In this document: one piece after another, positions 25,501 to 32,117 of the stretch
How the letters are laid out: every line of letters starts with the position of its first letter
How positions within the stretch are numbered: position 1 is the first letter of the stretch
Assembly: GCF_003751265.1 (NCBI RefSeq)
Contig: NZ_RJKN01000002.1
Location: forward strand, 1 to 64,000
Direction: 5' to 3'
Length of the DNA: 64,000 nt
From: Pseudokineococcus lusitanus
GTDB lineage: Bacteria; Actinomycetota; Actinomycetes; Actinomycetales; Quadrisphaeraceae
Made by a program: the position numbers and the translations under genes
The notes under the pieces: model-generated
Databases searched by the model: none
What the model was told of the DNA's origin: nothing
Seen by the model: the letters and a program-made list of their open reading frames with translations, nothing else

Positions 25501-26089
25501 CCGGGCCGGGCGGGGCCAGGACGCCGACCGCGGCGTCGAGCCCGCGGCCGAGGGCGCCGAGGACGACGGCGAGGGCGAGCACGGGGAGCGCGGCGGCCAC
25601 GACGAGGGCCTCGCCGCCGACGGCGCCGCGCGCGGGCGGGCGCACGGCCTCGGCGAGGAGCACGAGCAGCGCCACGAGGACGACCGGCCAGGCGCCGGCC
25701 GTGGTGGCCAGGACGACGAGGACCAGGAGCGCCGCCACGCCGCGGACGACACCGGCGACGACGGGCGGCAGGGCCGCGGCCCGGGCGAGGACGCCGGCCG
25801 GCAGCAGCGCCGCCGGGCCGAGGCGCGCCAGGAGGACGAGCGCCACGCCGAGCGCGGCCGCCGCCGTGCCCGACCGGCCGCCGACGGCCACGGCGGCGCC
25901 GGCCGCGCCGACGAGCCACAGGACGTCGAGGGCCCCCGCGACGCCGGCCGCGGGAAGGACGCCGGGGCGGCGGACGGGCAGCCGGGCCGCGGGCACGCCG
26001 GGCGCCTCCGGGGAGGTGCCGCGGCCGGGGCGCGGCGCGGCGGGCCTGCCGCCCCGCGGGACGGGCCGGGGCGGCGGGGCGGAGGTCAC
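22529..26089 (-). CDS. tmk: thymidylate kinase with membrane N-domain and coiled-coil C-domain
   Basis: 1186 aa in three parts. Residues about 45-470 are hydrophobic helices resembling a degenerate MFS-like transporter. Residues about 490-700 are a complete dTMP kinase: P-loop EGGDGAGKSTQ, TREPGAT, TDRYVDSSLAYQG, and a LID with RREGRGAADRLDG. Residues about 700-1186 are Pro/Asp-rich, then a long Arg/Glu/Ala coiled coil, then SWQEERDERRLARRAERR. Oversized membrane-linked Tmk proteins are known in actinomycetes such as Streptomyces; the long charged tail is the unusual part. The GTG has no ribosome site but TACCCT lies 6 nt upstream. It is coupled to holB. Confidence 0.9.
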   Translation of the reverse strand: MTSAPPPRPVPRGGRPAAPRPGRGTSPEAPGVPAARLPVRRPGVLPAAGVAGALDVLWLVGAAGAAVAVGGRSGTAAAALGVALVLLARLGPAALLPAGVLARAAALPPVVAGVVRGVAALLVLVVLATTAGAWPVVLVALLVLLAEAVRPPARGAVGGEALVVAAALPVLALAVVLGALGRGLDAAVGVLAPPGPVLLLVAVGGLVLAARDRRAASPAAVDRGAAHPDRGTTTPAAAGAGARELLAALRAVVASARGAARCAALAPVVVAAALAPVHATALGAGSAGSALLLLALAGGGLGGSAVAVRWPAAGSAPGSVLALAAGGAAVAVLVAGPTTDLVVSAVLLAVAGACAGAAVVASRGLPPVDGAGGQVAPAARRTAEGLVLGAVAVLAPLLAAVLGPVRFPLGAAGDLDVDGAGVVMVLVGLAALVAAGVVVRPLADRPAGPLLPALLARASEVGTGAGTVAPPSAGGSPAPSAPPTAAPHGLPGVLLALEGGDGAGKSTQVRLLGEALRARGVEVVVTREPGATALGARVRGLLLDPSPGAPAVPPRAEALLYAADRAAHVAEVVRPALARGAVVVTDRYVDSSLAYQGAGRALPAAEVAELSRWATEGLLPDRVVVLDLTAAAAAARREGRGAADRLDGEPATFHERVRSLFLDLARAGGSRYVVVDADGSTEAVARRVRAAVAPLVPVLGEDHAEGPGTPRDHGAGGVLHDGPHDGPDDGPDDAGPDEDPPDDGRGGPPDEPPPAPAPAPAAPTAPPTAVVPVVAAGSSPVGRRSVEGLGGPATEPVDVVPAPAPRGASDARREQAADDARRAAEEAEQQRLEEQRREEARLEDERRREARRLDDERRARDEEAARRAAEEAEQRRLEEERRRLEDERREAERVRAEQAERERVETERAAAQQERAGRRAGTSVRSAEAAVATARRLGDARRPVAAPPAAPPAPPPAPLSVRLPQERLDRLPDAVQRSAVEVAQAQRDARTGALALAEQQRADAERARRRAEEEARLAERAARERAAAAEAAERERQQAELMARREAEEARAEEERREASRRRAATERVAPAGEGAAGTGTAALPVVDAPGADGRPGLQELQAADRRREAQQRARRRAAASRGGAPAGRARRSRYDGQGALADELFSWQEERDERRLARRAERRGEVPDGPDGQGGTDEPGGTGPR

Positions 26090-26095
26090 GTCGCG

Positions 26096-26101
26096 AGGGT
26101 A
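26096..26101 (-). promoter_or_regulatory. leaderless -10 element (TACCCT) of tmk
   Basis: TACCCT on the minus strand is followed by 6 nt and the GTG at 26089. It lies in the 95-bp divergent gap with the Ski2-like helicase. Confidence 0.6.
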
Positions 26102-26184
26102 GCCAGGGCCCCCGACGGTCCCCCGGCCCCGCGCCGTCGCCGTCGCCGCCCCGGGGCGCGCGGCGGGTGCGACGCTGTGCGGCG

Positions 26185-28773
26185 ATGAGCACCCCGACGT
26201 CCGCGCGCCCGCCCGTGGCCCCCTCCCGCCCCCCGACGCCGCTGGTCGCGGCGCTGGAGGACCTCCGCGACGCCGCGGGGCCCGGCGGCCCCGAGCCGGA
26301 CGACCTCCTCGCCGCCTTCACGGCCTGGACCGACGGCCGCGGCATCACCCAGTACCCCGCGCAGGAGGAGGCGCTGCTCGAGCTCGTCACGGGGGCCGAC
26401 GTCGTCCTCGCGACCCCCACCGGCTCCGGCAAGTCCCTCGTCGCCGCCGGCGCCCAGGCCTTCGCGCTGGCGCAGGGCCGCCGGTCCTTCTACACGGCGC
26501 CCATCAAGGCGCTCGTGTCGGAGAAGTTCTTCGACCTGTGCGCGGTCTTCGGCGCCGACCGGGTCGGCATGCTCACCGGCGACGCCAGCGTCAACGCGGG
26601 CGCGCCCGTCGTGTGCTGCACGGCCGAGATCCTCGCCAACCTCGCGCTGCGCGAGGGCGAGGGCGCCGACGTCGGCCTCGTCGTCATGGACGAGTTCCAC
26701 TACTACGGCGACCCCGACCGCGGCTGGGCCTGGCAGGTGCCGCTGCTCGAGCTGCCGCACGCGCAGTTCCTCCTCATGTCCGCGACGCTCGGCGACGTCA
26801 CGGCCATCCGCGAGGACCTCGCCCGGCGCACGGGCCGCCCGAGCGCCCTCGTCAGCTCGGCCGAGCGCCCCGTCCCGCTGCACCACTACTACGCGGAGAC
26901 ACCGGTCCACGAGACCGTCGACGAGCTGCTCCAGACGCAGCAGGCGCCCGTCTACGTCGTCCACTTCACGCAGGCGGCGGCGCTCGAGCGCGCCCAGGCG
27001 CTCACGAGCGCCAACGTGGCCACCCGCGCCGAGCGGGACGCCATCGCCGCGGCGCTCGGCGGCTTCCGCTTCACCACCGCCTTCGGCCAGACGCTGTCCC
27101 GGCTCGTGCGCCACGGCGTCGGCGTCCACCACGCGGGGATGCTCCCGAAGTACCGGCGGCTCGTGGAGCAGCTCGCGCAGGCGGGCCTGCTCAAGGTCAT
27201 CTGCGGCACCGACACCCTCGGCGTCGGCATCAACGTGCCCATCCGCACCGTCCTGCTGAGCGCCCTCGGCAAGTACGACGGCACCCGCACCCGCCTGCTG
27301 ACGGCGCGGGAGTTCCACCAGGTCGCCGGCCGCGCCGGGCGGGCGGGCTACGACACGGCGGGCACGGTCGTCGTCCAGGCGCCGGAGCACGAGGTCGAGA
27401 ACCTCCGGGCGCTCGCCAAGGCCGGCGACGACCCCAAGAAGCGCCGCAAGGTCGTCCGCCGGCAGCCGGCCGAGGGCTCGGTGGCGTGGACCCGCGCCAC
27501 CTTCGACAAGCTCGTCGCCGCGGAGCCGGAGCCCCTGCGCAGCCGCTTCGCCGTCTCGACGTCGATGGTGCTGGGCGTCCTCGCCCGTCCGGGCGACCCG
27601 GCGGCCGCCATGCGCCGGCTCCTGCGCGAGAACCACGACCCCCGCCCCCGCCAGCAGCGCCACGTCCTCGAGGTCGTCGGCATCGTCCGGGCGCTGCTCG
27701 CCGCCGGCGTCGTCGAGCGGCTCGACGAGCCGGAGCCGGACGGGCGCCGCTACCGCCTCACCGTCGACCTCCCCCGGGGCTTCGCGCTCGAGCACCCGCT
27801 CTCGACCTTCGCCCTCGCGGCCGTCGAGCTGCTCGACCCCGCGTCGCCGACGTACGCCCTCGACGTCCTGTCCGTCGTGGAGTCGACCCTCGACGACCCC
27901 CGCGCCGTCCTCGTCGCCCAGCAGCACAAGGCCCGCGGCGAGGCCGTCGCGCAGATGAAGGCCGACGGGCTCGAGTACGAGGAGCGGATGGAGCGGCTGG
28001 AGGAGATCACCTGGCCCAAGCCGCTGGAGGAGCTCCTCGAGGCCGCGCTCGAGACCTACCGCGGCAGCCACCCCTGGGCGTCCCGGGCGCGGCTGTCGCC
28101 GAAGTCGGTCGTCCGCGACCTCTACGAGCGCGGCATGACCTTCCGCGAGCTCGTCTCCTTCTACGGGCTCGTCCGCGCCGAGGGCGCGGTGCTGCGCTAC
28201 CTCACCGACGCCTACCGCTCCCTGCGCTCGGGCGTCCCGGCGGAGGCGCGCACCGAGGACGTCGTCGACCTCGTCGAGTGGCTGGGTGAGCTCGTGCGGC
28301 AGGTCGACTCCAGCCTGCTCGACGAGTGGGAGCACCTCACCGACCCCGACCACGACCCGGCCGTCGACGAGGTGCGCGCGCCCACGGGCACGCCCGCCCG
28401 TCCGGTCACCGGCAACGAGCGGGCCTTCACCCGCATGGTGCGCAACGCCCTCTTCCGCCGGGTGGAGCTGGCCGCGCGACGCCGGACGTGGGAGCTGGGC
28501 GAGCTGGACGCCGCCACGGGGTGGGACGCGGCGGCCTGGGCCGAGCAGCTGGACGCCTACTTCGCCGAGCACGACGACATCGGCACGGGTGCGGACGCCC
28601 GAGGCCCCAAGATGCTCCTCGTGCGCAAGGAGCCCACGGTGTGGCACGTCCGCCAGGTCTTCGACGACCCCGCCGGCGACGGGGACTGGGGCCTGTCGGC
28701 CGAGGTCGACCTCCCCGCGAGCGACGAGGAGGGCGCGGCGGTCGTCCGGGTGGTCGAGGTGGGGCGGCTGTGA
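26185..28773 (+). CDS. DEAD/DEAH-box helicase, Ski2-like with DUF3516-type C-terminus
   Basis: 862 aa, RNA- or DNA-dependent ATPase. Motif I is ATPTGSGKS, motif II is DEFHYYG (DEFH in place of DEAD), motif III is MSATLGD, and motif VI is QVAGRAGRAGYD. TAPIKALVSEKFFDLC and VGVHHAGMLPKYRRLVE place it with Ski2/Mtr4-like superfamily II enzymes. The C-terminal 350 residues are helical and specific to an actinobacterial family. ATG 26185 has no good ribosome site. It is coupled to the GAF-GGDEF-GAF-EAL gene by GTGA at 28770-28773. Its substrate (RNA decay or DNA repair) is not known. Confidence 0.9.
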   Translation: MSTPTSARPPVAPSRPPTPLVAALEDLRDAAGPGGPEPDDLLAAFTAWTDGRGITQYPAQEEALLELVTGADVVLATPTGSGKSLVAAGAQAFALAQGRRSFYTAPIKALVSEKFFDLCAVFGADRVGMLTGDASVNAGAPVVCCTAEILANLALREGEGADVGLVVMDEFHYYGDPDRGWAWQVPLLELPHAQFLLMSATLGDVTAIREDLARRTGRPSALVSSAERPVPLHHYYAETPVHETVDELLQTQQAPVYVVHFTQAAALERAQALTSANVATRAERDAIAAALGGFRFTTAFGQTLSRLVRHGVGVHHAGMLPKYRRLVEQLAQAGLLKVICGTDTLGVGINVPIRTVLLSALGKYDGTRTRLLTAREFHQVAGRAGRAGYDTAGTVVVQAPEHEVENLRALAKAGDDPKKRRKVVRRQPAEGSVAWTRATFDKLVAAEPEPLRSRFAVSTSMVLGVLARPGDPAAAMRRLLRENHDPRPRQQRHVLEVVGIVRALLAAGVVERLDEPEPDGRRYRLTVDLPRGFALEHPLSTFALAAVELLDPASPTYALDVLSVVESTLDDPRAVLVAQQHKARGEAVAQMKADGLEYEERMERLEEITWPKPLEELLEAALETYRGSHPWASRARLSPKSVVRDLYERGMTFRELVSFYGLVRAEGAVLRYLTDAYRSLRSGVPAEARTEDVVDLVEWLGELVRQVDSSLLDEWEHLTDPDHDPAVDEVRAPTGTPARPVTGNERAFTRMVRNALFRRVELAARRRTWELGELDAATGWDAAAWAEQLDAYFAEHDDIGTGADARGPKMLLVRKEPTVWHVRQVFDDPAGDGDWGLSAEVDLPASDEEGAAVVRVVEVGRL

Positions 28774-31019
28774 GCGAGCGGGCCGCCCCCCGGCCCCCCG
28801 ACCACCCCGGACGGCGGGCGTCCGACCGCACCACGGACGCGGTGGCCGCGGCGCCCGCCTCGGGGGTGGTCGACTTCGCCTCCGCCGCCGCGGTCGTCAT
28901 CGCCGACCTCCGCGAGCACGTCGGCATGGACTCGTGGCTCGTGGCGCGGCGACGCGGCGAGGAGTACGTCGTCCTGGCCGCGGCCGACGACGACCCGTAC
29001 GGCAACCACGTCGGCCTCGTGCGGCCCTGGGACGAGACCTACTGCGCGCGCATGGTCGACGGGTCGGCGCCCCCGGTGGCGCCCGACGTGGACGAGGCCC
29101 CCGGCTACGCCCGGATGCGCGACGTCGTCGGCTTCCCGGCGGGCTCCTACCTCAGCGTCCCGCTGCACGCGCCCGACGGCGAGATGCTCGGCACGCTCTG
29201 CGCGGCCGGGAGCACCCGGCGGGGCGACGAGCTCGTCGCCGCGATGCCGCACATCCGCGCCCAGGCGGGGCTGCTCGCGACCGTCCTGTCCCACGAGCTG
29301 CAGCTCGAGCGCGAGGTCCGCCGGCGCGAGCGCGCCGAGTCCGCCGCGGCCACCGACGCCCTCACCGGCGTGGCCAACCGCCGCGCCTGGGACGCCGCCC
29401 TCGCCGCCGAGGACGCCCGGGCCGACCGGTACGCGACGCACGCGGCCGTCGTCGTGCTCGACCTCGACGCGCTCAAGGGCGTCAACGACGCCGACGGCCA
29501 CGCCGCCGGGGACGCCCTCCTCCGCCGCACCGCGGACCTGCTGAGGGCGCGCGTGCGCAGCAGCGACCTGCTGGCCCGGCTCGGCGGCGACGAGTTCGGC
29601 GTCCTGCTCGTCGAGACCGGGCCCGAGGCCGCGCGGGCCGCCGCCCGGCAGCTCGCGGAGCACCTCGGCGCCCACGGCATCGCCGCCTCCGTCGGCGTCG
29701 GCTCGCGCGACGGCGAGGACCTCCACGCCGCGTGGCGGCACGCCGACGCCGAGATGTACCTCGACAAGGCGCGGCGCGGCCCGGCGCCCCGGCGGGCCGG
29801 CTCCCGGCCCGCCGGGCGGCGGGGGCCCGCGACGGGTCCGACGCCCGCCGTCGGCGGCGCGGTGCCGGCGACGCTGTCGAGCGTCGACGCCCTCCTGGCG
29901 CTCGTGCGGGACCAGCTGGGCATGGACGCGGCCTACGTCACCAGGGTCGAGGGGGCGGAGCGCACCTTCCGCAACGTCAGCGCCCGGGCGTCCGTGGACC
30001 TCCGCGCGGGTCAGCGCGAGCCCGTCGCCGGCTCGTACTGCGAGCTCGTCGTCGACGGGCGGCTCGAGGAGGTCGTGCCCGACGCCGTGGCGCACCCTGC
30101 CGTGGGACACCTCCCCGTGACGGCGGCCTTCGACATCGGCGCCTACGTCGGTGTCCCGCTCCGCCGGGCGGACGGCAGCCTCTACGGGACCCTCTGCACC
30201 CACTCCCGCGCCGCCGACCACCGCCTGCGGCCCCGCGACGCCGAGGTGCTGCGCAGCGTCGGGCGCGTCGTCATGGACCTCGTCGAGGAGGAGGACCGCC
30301 GGGAGGACGGGCGGGCCGAGCTCCTCCAGGCCCTCGACGACCTCGCCGAGGCCGGCGGGCCGCGGACCGTGCTGCAGCCGGGCGTCGAGCTGGGGACGGG
30401 GCGCGTCGTCGGGGCGGAGGCCCTCAGCCGTCTCCCCGGGCCGGACGGCTCCCCGCAGACGTGGTTCACCCGGGCCGAGCGCGCCGGCGTGGGGCTGCGC
30501 CTGGACCTCATGTGCCTCGAGGCCGCGCTCCGGCACGTGCACCGCTGCCCCGGGCCGATGGGCGTCAACGCCGCCCCGAGCACGGTGCTCACCCCCGCCT
30601 TCACGCGGCTGCTGGGCGAGGGCCCCCTGGACCACCTCACCGTCGAGCTCACCGAGCACGAGCGGGTGGAGGACTACGCCTCGCTCGCCGCGGTCCTGCG
30701 CCCGCTGCGCGTCCGGGGCCTGCGCGTCGCCGTGGACGACGCGGGCGCCGGCTTCGCGAGCATGCGGCACGTCGTGCAGCTCGAGCCGGACGTCGTCAAG
30801 CTCGACATGAGCATCGTCCGGGGGATCGAGCGCTCGCCGGGGCAGTCGGCGATGGCGAGGGCCCTCGTCCGCTTCGCGGAGGACACCGGCGCCGCGGTCA
30901 TGGCCGAGGGTGTCGAGACCGAGGCCGAGCGCGCGCACCTGCTCGACCTCGGCGTGGGCTACGGCCAGGGCTTCCTGCTGGGCCGCCCGGTGCCCGCGGA
31001 GGACTTCGGCCGGGGCTGA
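28770..31019 (+). CDS. cytosolic GAF-GGDEF-GAF-EAL protein
   Basis: 749 aa, no membrane helices. The order is GAF (about 30-185), GGDEF (about 195-340), second GAF (about 370-510) and EAL (about 520-749). The cyclase motif LGGDEF is near residue 271, and RSSD stands exactly 5 residues before it, which is an intact inhibitory I-site. The EAL part is somewhat divergent: EALSRL, VNAAPS, VELTEHE, VDDAGAGFASM, VKLDMS and AEGVET keep the E, N, D-D, K and E positions, but the loop is shorter and the first motif lacks the usual Trp/His. It is coupled to the helicase gene upstream. Confidence 0.9.
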   Translation: MSERAAPRPPDHPGRRASDRTTDAVAAAPASGVVDFASAAAVVIADLREHVGMDSWLVARRRGEEYVVLAAADDDPYGNHVGLVRPWDETYCARMVDGSAPPVAPDVDEAPGYARMRDVVGFPAGSYLSVPLHAPDGEMLGTLCAAGSTRRGDELVAAMPHIRAQAGLLATVLSHELQLEREVRRRERAESAAATDALTGVANRRAWDAALAAEDARADRYATHAAVVVLDLDALKGVNDADGHAAGDALLRRTADLLRARVRSSDLLARLGGDEFGVLLVETGPEAARAAARQLAEHLGAHGIAASVGVGSRDGEDLHAAWRHADAEMYLDKARRGPAPRRAGSRPAGRRGPATGPTPAVGGAVPATLSSVDALLALVRDQLGMDAAYVTRVEGAERTFRNVSARASVDLRAGQREPVAGSYCELVVDGRLEEVVPDAVAHPAVGHLPVTAAFDIGAYVGVPLRRADGSLYGTLCTHSRAADHRLRPRDAEVLRSVGRVVMDLVEEEDRREDGRAELLQALDDLAEAGGPRTVLQPGVELGTGRVVGAEALSRLPGPDGSPQTWFTRAERAGVGLRLDLMCLEAALRHVHRCPGPMGVNAAPSTVLTPAFTRLLGEGPLDHLTVELTEHERVEDYASLAAVLRPLRVRGLRVAVDDAGAGFASMRHVVQLEPDVVKLDMSIVRGIERSPGQSAMARALVRFAEDTGAAVMAEGVETEAERAHLLDLGVGYGQGFLLGRPVPAEDFGRG

Positions 31020-31042
31020 GCGCCCCGGCCGCAGGCCCCGGG

Positions 31043-32029
31043 TCAGCCGGCGCCCGGGGCGTCGTCCATGACGACGCCGAGCTGGTGCAGCGCCTGCTCC
31101 AGCACGTCGAGGACGGCGAGGGTCGAGGACAGCGGCCAGACGGGGCTCTCGGTGAGGCCCTGCGCCAGGCACTCCTGGACGTGCCGCAGCATCGGGCCGT
31201 AGCCGCGGCCGACCTGCGCGTGCGCGACGCGCCGCGGCTCCTCGCCGGTCCGGTGGACGACGAAGGCGTCCGGCCGGTGCAGGGCCCCGCCCTCGGTGAG
31301 GACGTGCCCCTCGGTGCCGACGACGGCGCCGCGGCGTGGCGGGGCGCCGACCATCGTCGTGTGCAGCGCGGCCGTCGCGCCGGTCGGGTGGGAGAGCAGC
31401 AGGGTCGCCTCGGCGTCGACGCCGCTGGGGGCGAGGGTCCCCCGCGCCACCACCTCGTCCGGCGCACCGAGGACCATGTGCGCGAGGGAGACCGGGTAGA
31501 CGCCCATGTCGAGCAGCGCCCCGCCGCCGAGGGACGGCTCGACGAAGCGGGCGGTCCCCGGCGGCACCCGGAAGCCGAGGTCGGCCGCGACGTGCCGCAC
31601 GTCGCCGACGACGCCGTCCGCGAGCAGCCCCAGCACCTCCACGACCGCGGGCTGGAAGCGCGTCCACATGGCCTCCATGCAGAAGAGGCCGCGCTCGCGG
31701 GCGAGGTCGACGAGCTCGCGGGCGCCGGCGGTCGTCGTCGTGAAGGACTTCTCGACGAGGACGGGCTTGCCGGCCCGCAGGGCCGCCCCCGCCACCTCGC
31801 GGTGCAGGCCGTGCGGCGTCGCCACGTAGACGACGTCGACGTCCGGGTCCGCGAGGAGGTCGGCGTAGCTGCCGTAGGAGCGGGCGACGCCGTGCTCGGC
31901 CGCGAAGGCCGCCGCGCGCTCGGCGCCGCGGGAGGCGACGGCGAGGAGCTCGGCCCCCTCGACGGCGGCGAGGTCCCCCGCCACGGTCGCGGCGATGCCG
32001 CCGGTCGCCAGGACGCCCCACCGAGTCAT
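31043..32029 (-). CDS. Gfo/Idh/MocA-family oxidoreductase
   Basis: 328 aa, NAD(P)-dependent sugar or inositol dehydrogenase-like. The Rossmann start is slightly altered (WGVLATGGIAATVAGDL), followed by DVVYVATPHGLH and the conserved VEKSFTTT with the catalytic Lys, then MEAMWTRFQP. The C-terminal beta-sheet domain is complete. The closest characterised type is the dimeric/trans-dihydrodiol dehydrogenase branch, by the EAMWTRF segment. The ATG has no ribosome site; TAGGCT lies 6 nt upstream. Monocistronic; substrate unknown. Confidence 0.92.
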   Translation of the reverse strand: MTRWGVLATGGIAATVAGDLAAVEGAELLAVASRGAERAAAFAAEHGVARSYGSYADLLADPDVDVVYVATPHGLHREVAGAALRAGKPVLVEKSFTTTTAGARELVDLARERGLFCMEAMWTRFQPAVVEVLGLLADGVVGDVRHVAADLGFRVPPGTARFVEPSLGGGALLDMGVYPVSLAHMVLGAPDEVVARGTLAPSGVDAEATLLLSHPTGATAALHTTMVGAPPRRGAVVGTEGHVLTEGGALHRPDAFVVHRTGEEPRRVAHAQVGRGYGPMLRHVQECLAQGLTESPVWPLSSTLAVLDVLEQALHQLGVVMDDAPGAG

Positions 32030-32035
32030 GGCGCG

Positions 32036-32041
32036 AGCCTA
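32036..32041 (-). promoter_or_regulatory. leaderless -10 element (TAGGCT) of the Gfo/Idh/MocA gene
   Basis: TAGGCT on the minus strand is followed by 6 nt (CGCGCC) and the ATG at 32029. Confidence 0.6.
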
Positions 32042-32073
32042 CGGACGGGCCGGGGCCGCGCCGCGGCGGCGCA

Positions 32074-32109
32074 CCGGCGCCCGCCCGCGGAGGTCGGGGC
32101 GGGCGCCGG
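32074..32109 (-). terminator. hairpin terminator of topA
   Basis: CCGGCGCCCGCCC (32074-32086) pairs perfectly with GGGCGGGCGCCGG (32097-32109) around a 10-nt loop, just 8 bp past the topA stop. Confidence 0.75.
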
Positions 32110-32117
32110 GGCGGTGG

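Noticed and set aside
26086-28647. 853-residue minus-strand frame opposite the Ski2-like helicase
   Set aside because: Its sequence is a charge-rich shadow without motifs; the plus strand carries all helicase motifs.
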